DNA from: Enhydrobacter sp.
GTDB lineage: Bacteria; Pseudomonadota; Alphaproteobacteria; Reyranellales; Reyranellaceae
DNA length: 64,000 nucleotides
Assembly: GCF_030246845.1 (NCBI RefSeq)
Contig: NZ_CP126889.1
Location: forward strand, 4,273,001-4,337,000
Direction of reading: 5' to 3'
Shown here: piece by piece, positions 42,454 through 51,258 of the stretch
How positions within the stretch are numbered: position 1 is the first letter of the stretch
How the letters are laid out: each line of letters begins with the position of its first letter
The notes under the pieces: model-generated
Seen by the model: the letters and a program-made list of their open reading frames with translations, nothing else
Database searches by the model: none
Told to the model about the DNA's origin: nothing
Position numbers and translations under genes: made by a program

Positions 42454-44406
42454 ATGACCGCAGGCTCCGCCGTTCCCGTGCCGGCGACGCATCTCGACAC
42501 GGCGCGCGATGCCGAGGCGGCGACGCGCAAGGCCAACGAGGCGATGGCCGCCCGTCTGCCGTTCGCCGACCAGCGTGACTTCGAGGCGGCGAGGCGGGGG
42601 CTGATCGCCGAGGTGCCGGACGGCGTGGTGCAGACACCGAATGGCACCGTGCTCTGGAACCTCAACGAATACGCTTTCATCGACGGCGAGCCGGCGCCTG
42701 CGACGGTGAACCCGAGCCTGTGGCGCATGGCACGGCTCAATCTCGGCAATGGCCTTTTCAAGGTGACGGAGCGCGTCTACCAGCTCCGCGGCTTCGACAT
42801 CTCGAACATGACCGTGCTCGAAGGCGACGACGGCCTGATCCTGATCGACCCGCTGACCACCGCCGAGGTCGCGCGCGCGGCGCTGGCGCTCTATTTCGCC
42901 CACCGTCCGAAGCGGGCGGTGGTTGCGGTGATCTACACCCACAGCCACGTCGATCACTATGGCGGCGTGCGCGGCGTGATCGAGGAAGCGGAGGTGAAGG
43001 CGGGCCGGGTCGAGGTGATCGCGCCGGCGGGCTTCATGGAGGCGATCTCGGGCGAGAATGTGCTCGCCGGCCTGCCGATGATGCGCCGGGCGCAGTTCCA
43101 GTTCGGCCATCTGCTGCCGCGCGGGCCGCGCGGCCAGGTCGATGCCGGTCTCGGCAAGGCGATCGCGCGCGGCACGCCGGGCCTGATCGCGCCCACGCGG
43201 ACGATCGAGCATGCGGTCGAGGAGCACACGATCGCGGGCCTCCGGATCGTCTTCCAGCTCGCGCCCGAAACCGAGGCGCCGGCCGAGATGCATATGTTCT
43301 ATCCCGATCTCGGCGTGCTCAACATGGCCGAGAACGCCTGTCCGCTCCTGCACAACTTCATTCCCTTGCGCGGCGCGGTCGCGCGCGACCCGCGCATCTG
43401 GGCGAAGTACATCGCCGACGCGATCGAGATGTATGCGCCGCATGCCGACGTGCTGATCGGCCAGCATCACTGGCCGACCTGGGGTCGCGATGCGATCCTC
43501 GACCACCTCGAAGCGCAGCGCGACCTCTACAAGCACATCCACGACCAGACGCTGCGCCTGATGAACAGGGGCTGGCGACCGGCCGAGATCGCCGAGGCGA
43601 TCGACCTGCCGGCGGGCCTCGCCGAACGCTGGTCGGCGCGCGGCTATTACGGCACCGTCAATCACAACGTGAAGGCGGTCTATCAGCGCTATCTCTCCTG
43701 GTACGACGGCAATCCGTGCAACCTCCATCCGCTGCCGCCGGCGCCGGCGGCGAGAAAGCTGGTCGAGTACATGGGCGGCGCGGCGGCGGTGATCGCGCGC
43801 GCCCGCGAGGACTTCGCCAGGGGCGAGTTCCGATGGGTCGCCCAGGTGATGAAGGAGGTCGTGTATGCCGAGCCCCACAACCGCGAGGCGCGCGCGCTGT
43901 GCGCCGACGCGCTGGAGCAGATGGGATACCAGGCCGAGTCGGCGACGTGGCGCAATGCCTTCCTCTATGGTGCGCAGGAACTGCGGCACGATCCGGTGCG
44001 CATGCCGCCGCGCGCGCTCCCGGCCGACACGCTGGCCGGCCTCAGCACCGACATCTTCTTCGACATGCTCGCCATCCGGCTCGATCCAGCCAAGGCCGCC
44101 GGCCGGACGATGGTCCTGAACTGGCATTTCACCGACCGCGCCGAGCAATTGGCGCTGACGCTTCGCCACGGCACGCTCACCCATCGCCTGGGCTCCAGTG
44201 CCAGGAACGCGACGGCCTCGATCACGACGACGCGCGCCACGCTCGACGCGATCATTCTCGGCCGGCTGACGCCGGCGGACGCGCTGGCTTCCGGCGCCTT
44301 GCGGGTCGAAGGGGAGGCCGGGCAGGCGGCGGCGCTGCTCGCCATGCTCGATCCGCCGTCGCCGATGATGTTCGACATCCTTACCCCCGGCGAGGGCCGT
44401 CCCTAG
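42454..44406 (+). CDS. Alkyl/aryl sulfatase of the metallo-beta-lactamase fold (SdsA1/BDS1-like)
   Basis: A 650-residue class III alkylsulfatase that hydrolyses primary or secondary alkyl sulfate esters, using two Zn ions. The beta-lactamase motif THSHVDHYGG (about 163-172) and the second metal motif NMAENACPLLHNF are present. HNVKAVYQRYLSWYDGNP belongs to the alkylsulfatase dimerisation domain, and the C-terminal about 130 residues resemble the SCP2-like domain that receives the alkyl chain. Unlike secreted SdsA1 no signal peptide is visible in MTAGSAVPVPATHLDTAR, so a cytoplasmic enzyme is likely and the upstream MFS could supply the substrate. ATG 42454 has GGAGG upstream. Confidence 0.93.
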   Translation: MTAGSAVPVPATHLDTARDAEAATRKANEAMAARLPFADQRDFEAARRGLIAEVPDGVVQTPNGTVLWNLNEYAFIDGEPAPATVNPSLWRMARLNLGNGLFKVTERVYQLRGFDISNMTVLEGDDGLILIDPLTTAEVARAALALYFAHRPKRAVVAVIYTHSHVDHYGGVRGVIEEAEVKAGRVEVIAPAGFMEAISGENVLAGLPMMRRAQFQFGHLLPRGPRGQVDAGLGKAIARGTPGLIAPTRTIEHAVEEHTIAGLRIVFQLAPETEAPAEMHMFYPDLGVLNMAENACPLLHNFIPLRGAVARDPRIWAKYIADAIEMYAPHADVLIGQHHWPTWGRDAILDHLEAQRDLYKHIHDQTLRLMNRGWRPAEIAEAIDLPAGLAERWSARGYYGTVNHNVKAVYQRYLSWYDGNPCNLHPLPPAPAARKLVEYMGGAAAVIARAREDFARGEFRWVAQVMKEVVYAEPHNREARALCADALEQMGYQAESATWRNAFLYGAQELRHDPVRMPPRALPADTLAGLSTDIFFDMLAIRLDPAKAAGRTMVLNWHFTDRAEQLALTLRHGTLTHRLGSSARNATASITTTRATLDAIILGRLTPADALASGALRVEGEAGQAAALLAMLDPPSPMMFDILTPGEGRP

Positions 44407-44419
44407 TTCCGGCCGGCGC

Positions 44420-44448
44420 TTGACATTCCGGCAGGCGGCCCCTGTGAT
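44420..44448 (+). promoter_or_regulatory. Putative sigma-70 promoter of the LIV operon
   Basis: A perfect TTGACA (44420-44425) is followed after 17 bases by TGTGAT (44443-44448), a four-of-six match to the -10 box. The predicted start is about 40 bases before the livK ATG. Recognised by eye. Confidence 0.55.
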
Positions 44449-44495
44449 GCCGGCCAACAAGAAGCGAACAAGCGCTGACTACAGGGAGAAACGCC

Positions 44496-45806
44496 ATGTC
44501 CAAGGGCAACGTGGGGCGTCTCGTAAGCGTAGTGGTTGCGGCTCTCGCGGCGTTGGGTCTGGCGGCATCCTCCCAGGCTCAGCAGAAGAAGATCAAGATC
44601 GGCGTCGTCTATGACCTGACCGGTCCGTTTGCCGGCGGCGGGTCGGAACTCCAGTACGACGGCGCCAAGATCATGATCGACTACTTCGTCAAGCGGGGTG
44701 GCGTCGAGGGCTATCAGATCGAGCCGATCTATGCCGACGCCCAGAGCAAGCCCGACGTGGCGATCAACGAGGCAGTGCGGCTGGTCGAGCAGGAGAAGGT
44801 CGACATGCTGCTCGGCTTCTACTCCTCCGCGCAGTGCGTACCGACGGCGGCGAAGGTGGAGCAGCTCAAGAAGTTCATGTGGATCACCACGTGCATCTCG
44901 AGCGCCGTGCTGGAGAATCGGCATCTGCACTATGTCTTCCGGCCCCAGGTCAGCGGCAATCTCTACGGCGTGGCCGCGACGGACATGATCGCCCACTACT
45001 CGAAATCGAAGCTCGGCAAGGATCCCAAGGATCTGCGCGTGGCGATCGTCCACGAGGACGGCGCCTACGGCGTCGACGTCGGCAAGGGCGATGCCGCCGG
45101 TTCCAAGAAGCACGGATTCAAAATCGTGCTGAACGAAGGCTATTCGATCACCGCTCCCGACCTGTCGTCCCTGGTCACCAAGCTCAAGCGGGCCAAGCCG
45201 GACGTGATCTTCCATACCGGCTACAACCCCGACATCACGCTGCTGCTGCGCCAGGCGCGGGAGCAGGGGCTGAAGGTCGGTGCCATCGTCGGCCAGGGTG
45301 CGGGCTACAGCGTCTACGACAAGCTCAAGGAAGGTCTGGGCAAGGACGCCAACTATCTCTTCACCATCGATCCGATCTCGATCTGGCTCACCAATCCCAA
45401 GAGCCTGGACCCGAAGCTGCCGCCGATCATCAAGCTGATCGGCGACGAGTTCGAGAAGATGAAGCCGGGAGCCTCCAAATCCGCTCATATCGGCATGGCC
45501 GCCAGCAACACCTATCTCTTCTTCACGGAAGTGCTGCCGCGCGCGATCAAGAAATACGGCGGCATCGACGGCGAGGCGCTGCGCAAGGCGGCGCTCGACG
45601 TCGATCTTCCGGAGGGGGGCACGATGCTGGGCTTCGGCGTGAAGTTCGCGCCGCAGGACGATGTCCTGGCCGGCCAGAACATGCGCGCCTTTCCGGTTGT
45701 CACCCAGTACATCGACGACAAGGCCTACGTGGTGTGGCCGGAGAGCCAGCAGCAGCGCGAACCGGTGCTGCCGCTGCCGTCCGGCACGACCTACAGCTAC
45801 AAGTAG
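44496..45806 (+). CDS. livK: Branched-chain amino acid-type ABC transporter binding protein
   Basis: A 436-residue periplasmic binding protein of the LivK/HAAT family. The signal peptide has a hydrophobic core VVVAALAALGLAASSQAQ with cleavage after Ala-Gln-Ala-like text. The mature protein begins KIKIGVVYDLTGPFAGGGSE, characteristic of the family. EQEKVDMLLGFYSSAQCVPT and VAIVHEDGAYGVDVGKGDAA are other conserved areas. It is the first gene of a full K-G-F-H-M transporter operon; such systems also carry other amides or aromatic acids, so leucine is not certain. Confidence 0.94.
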   Translation: MSKGNVGRLVSVVVAALAALGLAASSQAQQKKIKIGVVYDLTGPFAGGGSELQYDGAKIMIDYFVKRGGVEGYQIEPIYADAQSKPDVAINEAVRLVEQEKVDMLLGFYSSAQCVPTAAKVEQLKKFMWITTCISSAVLENRHLHYVFRPQVSGNLYGVAATDMIAHYSKSKLGKDPKDLRVAIVHEDGAYGVDVGKGDAAGSKKHGFKIVLNEGYSITAPDLSSLVTKLKRAKPDVIFHTGYNPDITLLLRQAREQGLKVGAIVGQGAGYSVYDKLKEGLGKDANYLFTIDPISIWLTNPKSLDPKLPPIIKLIGDEFEKMKPGASKSAHIGMAASNTYLFFTEVLPRAIKKYGGIDGEALRKAALDVDLPEGGTMLGFGVKFAPQDDVLAGQNMRAFPVVTQYIDDKAYVVWPESQQQREPVLPLPSGTTYSYK

Positions 45807-45836
45807 GCGGGACGGCATCCTGCGCGCGGGCGGGCC

Positions 45837-46592
45837 GTGCTCGTCGTCAGCAATCTGGTCAAGCGTTTCGGCGGCTTCACGGCCGTCGGCAACGTCTCGT
45901 TCAAGGTCGATCAGGGCGAGATTGTCGGCCTGATCGGCCCGAACGGCTCTGGCAAGAGCACGATCTTCAACATGCTGTCGGGCACCTTTCCGCCGTCGGC
46001 GGGCTCGATCCGCTTCGAGGGGCACGAGCTTTCCGGCCTGGCACCGCACACCATCATCAACCGCGGCATCGGACGGACCTTCCAGATCCCGCGGCCCTTT
46101 CGCCGGCTGTCGATCTTCGACAATGTCGAGCTGGCCGGCTACTTCGGCCAGAACCGGCACAGCCGGGCCAAGGCGACGGAAGCGGCCGAGCGTGCGCTGG
46201 CGCTGGTCGGCCTGCCGACCGACCGTCGCGCCGCCGTCGACGGCCTGGGCGCCGCCGGCCTGAAGAAGCTGGAGCTCGCCAAGGCGCTGGCGACCGGCCC
46301 CAAGCTGCTGCTGGCCGACGAAAGCCTGGGCGGTCTCGACGAGAAGGAGATGGACCAGGCGGCCGACATGCTGCGCCGGATCCGCGACGAGCTCGGCATC
46401 ACCATCATCTGGGTCGAGCACATCATGGGCGTCCTGATGCGCGTAGTCGACCGCGTCATGGTGCTCGATCACGGTGAGAAGATCGCCGAGGGACTGCCGG
46501 GCGCGGTGGCGAGCGACCCGCGGGTAATCGAAGTCTATCTCGGCACGGATGCCGAGGCGACCCAGGCCGCGGCGGCCACGAGGCATCGCTGA
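45837..46592 (+). CDS. livG: LIV-type ABC transporter ATP-binding protein LivG
   Basis: A 251-residue ATPase: Walker A IGPNGSGKST (about 34-43), Q-loop IGRTFQIPRPFRRLSIFDNV, a divergent signature region LGAAGLKKLELAKALATGPK where LSGGQ is replaced by LGAAG, Walker B LLLADESLGGLD and H-loop WVEHIMGVL. LivG ATPases usually have LSYGQQRR here, so the altered signature is unusual. GTG 45837 is the start. Its stop overlaps the livF ATG (TGATG). Confidence 0.93.
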   Translation: MLVVSNLVKRFGGFTAVGNVSFKVDQGEIVGLIGPNGSGKSTIFNMLSGTFPPSAGSIRFEGHELSGLAPHTIINRGIGRTFQIPRPFRRLSIFDNVELAGYFGQNRHSRAKATEAAERALALVGLPTDRRAAVDGLGAAGLKKLELAKALATGPKLLLADESLGGLDEKEMDQAADMLRRIRDELGITIIWVEHIMGVLMRVVDRVMVLDHGEKIAEGLPGAVASDPRVIEVYLGTDAEATQAAAATRHR

Positions 46593-47308
46593 TGGGATCG
46601 CCGATGCTCGAGCTGAAGCGGATCGATGCGGGTTACGGCAGCTTCCAGGCGCTGTTCGGGATCGATCTCGAGGTCAAGGCGGGGGAGGCGGTCGGCGTTG
46701 TCGGCCCCAACGGCGCCGGCAAGACCACCTTGATGCGGGTGATCTCGGGCCTGATCCGCCCGCGCGGCGGGTCGATCGCCATGCAAGGGGCCGATGTGCT
46801 CGCCACCGCGCCGCACCGCATCGTCGGTCTCGGCATCGCCCATGTGCCCGAGAACCGCCGCCTCTTCCCCGGCCTCACCGTCGAGGACAACCTCAGGATG
46901 GGCGCCTTCATGCGCGAGGCGCGCGCCAAGCACGACCGGCGGCTGGAGTTCGTGTTCGACCTGTTCCCGCGCATGAAGGAGCGCCGCCATCAGCTCGCCG
47001 GCACGATGTCGGGCGGCGAGCAGCAGATGTGTGCCATCGGCCGCGCGTTGATGAGCGACCCCAAGCTCCTGCTGCTCGACGAGCCGTCGGCCGGCCTCGC
47101 GCCGGTCGTGGTGCAGCAGGTGTTCGAGCTGGTGAAGCGCATCCGCGCGAGCGGGCTCACCGTGCTGATCGTCGAGCAAAACGTGCAGCAGGTGCTGAAG
47201 GTCGTCGACCGGGCCTACCTGCTGGAGGCGGGCACGATCCGGATCTCCGGCAGCGCCGCCGACCTGCTGCGAAGCGACACCATCAAGCAGGCGTATCTCG
47301 GTGTGTAG
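46592..47308 (+). CDS. livF: LIV-type ABC transporter ATP-binding protein LivF
   Basis: A 238-residue ATPase: Walker A GPNGAGKTTLM, Q-loop-containing VPENRRLFPGLTVEDNLRMG, a normal signature MSGGEQQMCAIGRALM, Walker B LLLLDEPSAGLAP and H-loop equivalent VEQNVQQVL. Both ATPases are needed in LIV transporters; this one retains the canonical signature that LivG lacks. ATG 46592 is in the TGATG overlap with livG. Confidence 0.94.
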   Translation: MGSPMLELKRIDAGYGSFQALFGIDLEVKAGEAVGVVGPNGAGKTTLMRVISGLIRPRGGSIAMQGADVLATAPHRIVGLGIAHVPENRRLFPGLTVEDNLRMGAFMREARAKHDRRLEFVFDLFPRMKERRHQLAGTMSGGEQQMCAIGRALMSDPKLLLLDEPSAGLAPVVVQQVFELVKRIRASGLTVLIVEQNVQQVLKVVDRAYLLEAGTIRISGSAADLLRSDTIKQAYLGV

Positions 47309-47335
47309 CTCGACCCACATTCCCGCCCGGAATGG

Positions 47336-47409
47336 GTGTCATCCCGAGCGACAGCGAGGGATCTTTGATCGACGCCACGAAAGATCCCTCACTTCGTTCG
47401 GGATGACAC
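47336..47409. repeat. Palindromic REP-like element between livF and livH
   Basis: Arms GTGTCATCCCGAGCGACAGC... (47336-47365) and ...TTCGTTCGGGATGACAC (47380-47409) are inverted, giving an almost complete hairpin with a short loop. It is the best-preserved member of the family also seen at 24987-25058, 53280-53364 and 57750-57774. Confidence 0.85.
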
Positions 47410-47425
47410 GAATGGGTGCCTGGTG

Positions 47426-48307
47426 ATGCAGGACTTCCTCGATATCTTCGACATCTACCTGCTCGAGGCGGTGCTGAACGGCATCCTGCTGGGCGGTGTT
47501 CTGGCGCTGCTGGCGCTCGGTCTGAACCTGGTGTTCGGCGTGATCGACGTCATCTGGATCTGCTACGCCGAGCTGATCATGATCGGCATGTACGGCATGT
47601 ACTATCTCGTCGCCGCTTTCGACGTGTCCTACTGGCTTGCCGCGCCCTTGTGCATCCTGCTGGTCGCCGCGCTGGGGGCAGCCCTGCACCTCCTGGTGAT
47701 CGAGCCGCTGCTCTCGGCGCCGCCGATCAACCAGTTGCTGGCCACCGGCGGCGTGCTGTTCTTCCTGCAGAGCTTCGCCACCGTCGCCTTCGGCATCGAC
47801 TTCCGCAACATCGGCATCCAGCTTCCGGTGCTGGGCATCGGCGAGATGCATTTCAGCTACGCCCGGCTGCTCGCCTTCGTCGCCGCCCTGGTCGGCATGG
47901 TCGCCGTCTACGTCTTCATGAAGAAGAGCTACGTCGGCACCGCGATCCGCGCCATCGCCCAGGATCGCCAGATCATGATCCTGATGGGCGTGGACACGCG
48001 CCGCATCTACCTGATCACCTCGGCGCTCGGCGGCGCGCTGGCCGGCCTCGCGGCCTGTCTCCTGGTTCTACTCTATGACGTGCATCCCTTCATCGGCCTC
48101 TCGATCGGGCCGATCACCTTCCTGATCTGCGTCCTGGGCGGCCTCGGCAATTTCATCGGCGGCTTCGTCGCGGCCTTCGTGTTCGCCGAGATCATCTCGC
48201 TGGGCGGGCTCTTCTCCGACCTGGAGTGGGGCTACGTGCTGGCCTTCGGCTTCTTCATCCTGATGATGTTCGTCAGGCCGCGCGGCCTGCTGGCGAGGCG
48301 GTCGTGA
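47426..48307 (+). CDS. livH: LIV-type ABC transporter permease LivH
   Basis: A 293-residue permease with about eight hydrophobic helices. Typical sequences are NGILLGGVLALLALGLNLVF, GMYGMYYLVAAFDVSYWLAA and the FVAALVGMVAVYVFMKKSYV region, then GTAIRAIAQDRQIMILMGVD as the loop that contacts the ATPases. GTG 47423 or ATG 47426 may start it; ATG is listed. Its stop overlaps livM (GTGA). Confidence 0.93.
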   Translation: MQDFLDIFDIYLLEAVLNGILLGGVLALLALGLNLVFGVIDVIWICYAELIMIGMYGMYYLVAAFDVSYWLAAPLCILLVAALGAALHLLVIEPLLSAPPINQLLATGGVLFFLQSFATVAFGIDFRNIGIQLPVLGIGEMHFSYARLLAFVAALVGMVAVYVFMKKSYVGTAIRAIAQDRQIMILMGVDTRRIYLITSALGGALAGLAACLLVLLYDVHPFIGLSIGPITFLICVLGGLGNFIGGFVAAFVFAEIISLGGLFSDLEWGYVLAFGFFILMMFVRPRGLLARRS

Positions 48308-49314
48308 GCGCCCGGTACGGCGCCTGGCCGGCGGCGGCCGTGATCCTCGCGGCCCTGCCGTTCGTCCATCGCGATCCCTATCACCTCCACATCATGGTGC
48401 TGATCCTGATCTGGTCGTTCGCCTACACGTCGTGGTCGATGATGGGCCGGTTCGGTCTCACGTCGCTCGGCCACGGCGGCTTCATGGGCGTCGGCGCCTA
48501 TGTGACGGCCCTGCTGTGGAACCATCTCGGCGTCTCGCCCTGGCTCGGCATTCCGATCGCCCTCGTGTGCGCCGGGGTGCTCGCGCTGGTCGTCGCCTAT
48601 CCCTGCTTCCGCTTCCGCATCACCGGCCACTATTTCGCACTGGTGACCTTGGCGCTGTCGGGCATCGTCCTGCAGGTGATCACCGCCGCGCGCGACTATA
48701 CCGGCGGGTCGCTGGGCTACACGCCGCAGGCCGCGACCGGCAGCAAGCTCGTCGCCCTGCAGTCGAGCGACAAGACGGTCTGGTACTTCGCCGCGCTGGC
48801 GGTCTGGGCAGCCGGCCTGCTGATCTGGTTCTGGGTCGACCGCAGCATGGCGCGCCACGCCCTGGAGGCGATCTCCGAGGACGAGGACGCCGCCGCCGCC
48901 GCGGGCGTCAACGTCACGGCCGAGAAGCTCAAGATCACCGTGCTGAGCGCGCTGATGACGGCGCTCGCCGGCGCCGTCTACTGTCAATATCAGATGTTCA
49001 TCTCGCCCGACACGGTGAGTGGCATCGCGGTATCGCTGCAGATGGTGTTCGCGGCCGTGGTGGGTGGGCTCTATGTGGCGCTCGGGCCGACGGTCGGCGC
49101 CGTCATCACGATCCTGCTGGCGGAGGTGCTGCGGATCGGCTTCGGCACCAAGGCGGTCGGCTGGGACAACCTGATCTACGGCGCCCTGCTGGTGGCGTTC
49201 ATCATCTTCCTGCCCAAGGGCATCTTGGGGAGCCTCCTCGAGCGGTTCAGGGCGCGGCCGGGCGGCGCCGCAGCGTCGCGATCGCAAGCGGCGCCGCTCG
49301 GCCGCGCACCGTGA
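48304..49314 (+). CDS. livM: LIV-type ABC transporter permease LivM
   Basis: A 336-residue permease with about ten hydrophobic helices. SLGHGGFMGVGAYVTALLWN is the typical LivM beginning, and HALEAISEDEDAAAAAGVNV is the cytoplasmic ATPase-contact loop. It begins at GTG 48304, overlapping the livH stop. The last 68 bases overlap the 3' end of the convergent cyclase gene; the Ala/Arg-rich tail is encoded in that shared stretch. Confidence 0.93.
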   Translation: MSARYGAWPAAAVILAALPFVHRDPYHLHIMVLILIWSFAYTSWSMMGRFGLTSLGHGGFMGVGAYVTALLWNHLGVSPWLGIPIALVCAGVLALVVAYPCFRFRITGHYFALVTLALSGIVLQVITAARDYTGGSLGYTPQAATGSKLVALQSSDKTVWYFAALAVWAAGLLIWFWVDRSMARHALEAISEDEDAAAAAGVNVTAEKLKITVLSALMTALAGAVYCQYQMFISPDTVSGIAVSLQMVFAAVVGGLYVALGPTVGAVITILLAEVLRIGFGTKAVGWDNLIYGALLVAFIIFLPKGILGSLLERFRARPGGAAASRSQAAPLGRAP

Positions 49315-50272
49315 GCGTCGGCAGCGGCTCGGCCGCGAGATCGGTCGGCACCGTCGCGCGTTCCAGCAGATCGGCCGACGCCAGGACGTCGTGGCCCAGC
49401 GCCTTGGTCGCGTCGAGCAGCCGAGCGGCGACATTCAGCGTGTCGCCGACATAGGCGATCTCGCGCCGTACATCGCCGATTTCGCCGGCGACGATCTCGC
49501 CCCAATGCAGGGAGGCGCGGAACTGGGGCACGACGCCGAACCGCTTCCTGTACTGCTCGCCGTTGGCGGCAATCATGTCCTGGGCGATGAAAGGGCAGGC
49601 CACACAGTCGCCGCCGGCGATGGCGTCGTTGCCCGACCACGTCAGGATCGCCTCGTCGCCGACATACTTGTGGATCTCCGCGCTGCATTCGAGAGCGGCA
49701 TCCGCGACATCGCGAAAGAAGGCATTGAGCAGTTCATGGAAGCGGATCGGCCCCAACCGTTCGGCCAGGCCGGTGGAATCCTTCATGTCGATCAGGACGA
49801 AGGCGCGCTGCTCGCGGCGCGGATGCACGTAGCGACCGGTCAACAGATTCTTGAGCGTGCCGAAGCCCAAAAGGCTGCCCATTTCGAACACGAGATTGGC
49901 GAGAATGGCCATTGCGATGGAGAACACCACCGAGGATCGGAAGGTGTCGTTGAAGACCTCGGGTATGTCGTCGACCAGCAGTCGTACGATCACGAGCCCG
50001 CCGATGATCACGACGATGTAGAAGAGGACCCTGAAGCCGAAATAGACCAGCAGCGGCTGACGTCGCAGGCGTCGCAGCAGGCGAAGGCGCTGGCCCTTGA
50101 CCTCGAAAAGCAGGATTGGCGTCGCAATGACCAGCGAGTTGACGACGCCCATGATGGCGGAATGTGGCGTCGGATCGCCGACGGAATAACCGAAATAGGC
50201 GCTGATCGCGGCAAATGCGACGCTGAGCCAGAGAATGATCCGCCATTCGCGACGGCTGCGGCCGGATCTCAT
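49247..50272 (-). CDS. Membrane-bound class III adenylate/guanylate cyclase
   Basis: A 341-residue protein with an N-terminal membrane region of about four hydrophobic helices (about 12-30, 42-57, 78-100, 115-135) and a C-terminal cyclase domain from about 157. Metal Asps are Asp162 (VLIDMKDSTGLAE) and Asp206 (HKYVGDEAILTW). The transition-state pair is Asn280 and Arg284 in YVGDTLNVAAR, so it should be active. It makes cAMP or cGMP. ATG 50272 overlaps the stop of the threonine dehydratase-like gene (ATGA). The C-terminal 22 residues are encoded in the overlap with livM. Confidence 0.9.
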   Translation of the reverse strand: MRSGRSRREWRIILWLSVAFAAISAYFGYSVGDPTPHSAIMGVVNSLVIATPILLFEVKGQRLRLLRRLRRQPLLVYFGFRVLFYIVVIIGGLVIVRLLVDDIPEVFNDTFRSSVVFSIAMAILANLVFEMGSLLGFGTLKNLLTGRYVHPRREQRAFVLIDMKDSTGLAERLGPIRFHELLNAFFRDVADAALECSAEIHKYVGDEAILTWSGNDAIAGGDCVACPFIAQDMIAANGEQYRKRFGVVPQFRASLHWGEIVAGEIGDVRREIAYVGDTLNVAARLLDATKALGHDVLASADLLERATVPTDLAAEPLPTLTVRGRAAPLAIATLRRRPAAP

Positions 50273-51258
50273 GCGTCAGGGCGGCGCTCCAGGGCCCGCC
50301 GAAAAGTGTCGTGATCGACATTGCCGCCTGAGCAGACAACCGCGACGGCGCGGCCGCTCACCGGCAGCTTCCCGGCAAGCGCGGCCGCCAGCGCCACCGC
50401 GCCGCCCGGCTCGACGACGAGCTTGAATTCGCGAAAGGCGACCTCCATGGCGTCGAGCACCTCGTCGTCGGTGACCACCAGGCCCGGTCCCAGCAGCTTC
50501 CGCGCCAGGGGGAAGGTGACATCGCCCGGTTCGGGGGCGAGCAGGGCATCGCAGATCGAGCCCGAGAGCCTGGCGTTGCGCTGCTTGCGGCCGACGGCCA
50601 GCGAGCGCGCCATGTCGTCGAAGCCCGCCGGCTCGCCCGCATGGACCGTGGTCGAGGGGCTGAGGCCCTTGACGCCGAGCGCCACGCCGGTGGCGAGCCC
50701 GCCGCCGGAACAGGGGGCGGCAACGGCGTCGAGCGTGACGCCCAGCTTCTTGGCCTGCTCGGCGAGTTCCAGACCCGCCGTGCCCTGACCGACGAGGATC
50801 CAGGGATGATCGTAGGGCGGCACGACCGTGGCGCCGGCTTTCCGGGCGATGCCGAGCCCGATCTCCTCGCGGCTCTCTTTCACGCGGTCGTAGAGCACGA
50901 TCTCGGCACCGCTCGCGCGGGTGTTCGCGACCTTGAGCGCCGGTGCGTCGGCTGGCATGACGATGGTCGCCTTGACGCCCATCAGCCGCGCCGCCTCGGC
51001 CAGGCCCTGCGCGTGGTTACCCGACGACCAGCCGACCACGCCCTTCCTGCGATCGGAGTCGCTCATGCAGGCCAGGAAATTGTAGGCCCCCCTGATCTTG
51101 AAGGAGCCGGTCCGCTGCAGGCACTCGGCCTTGACGAACAGCCGCCCTCCCAGTCGTGCATTGACGCGCTGGCTCTCGAGAAGCGGGGTGCGGACGACGA
51201 TGCCCTCCAGACGCCGCCCGGCGGCCTGGACATCGGCGAAGGTCGGGGACGAGGACAT
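50269..51258 (-). CDS. Threonine/serine dehydratase-like PLP enzyme (no ACT domain)
   Basis: A 329-residue fold-type II PLP enzyme. The PLP Lys is in GSFKIRGAYNFL (about 54), the phosphate-binding loop in CSGGGLATG (about 181-189) and the C-terminal CSGGNVDHDTF is family-like. Lack of a C-terminal ACT domain indicates the catabolic or hydroxyaspartate-dehydratase/racemase-like type, not the biosynthetic IlvA. Its ATG overlaps the HAD stop and its own stop overlaps the cyclase ATG, suggesting a coupled three-gene operon. The substrate (threonine, serine, 3-hydroxyaspartate) is undetermined. Confidence 0.88.
   Translation of the reverse strand: MSSSPTFADVQAAGRRLEGIVVRTPLLESQRVNARLGGRLFVKAECLQRTGSFKIRGAYNFLACMSDSDRRKGVVGWSSGNHAQGLAEAARLMGVKATIVMPADAPALKVANTRASGAEIVLYDRVKESREEIGLGIARKAGATVVPPYDHPWILVGQGTAGLELAEQAKKLGVTLDAVAAPCSGGGLATGVALGVKGLSPSTTVHAGEPAGFDDMARSLAVGRKQRNARLSGSICDALLAPEPGDVTFPLARKLLGPGLVVTDDEVLDAMEVAFREFKLVVEPGGAVALAAALAGKLPVSGRAVAVVCSGGNVDHDTFRRALERRPDA

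Noticed and set aside
42343..46586. Very long antisense frames opposite the alkylsulfatase and the livK/livG genes
   Set aside because: High-GC DNA gives long open antisense frames. These are Arg/His/Asp/Gly-rich with no recognisable motif, while the sense strands encode well-conserved families.
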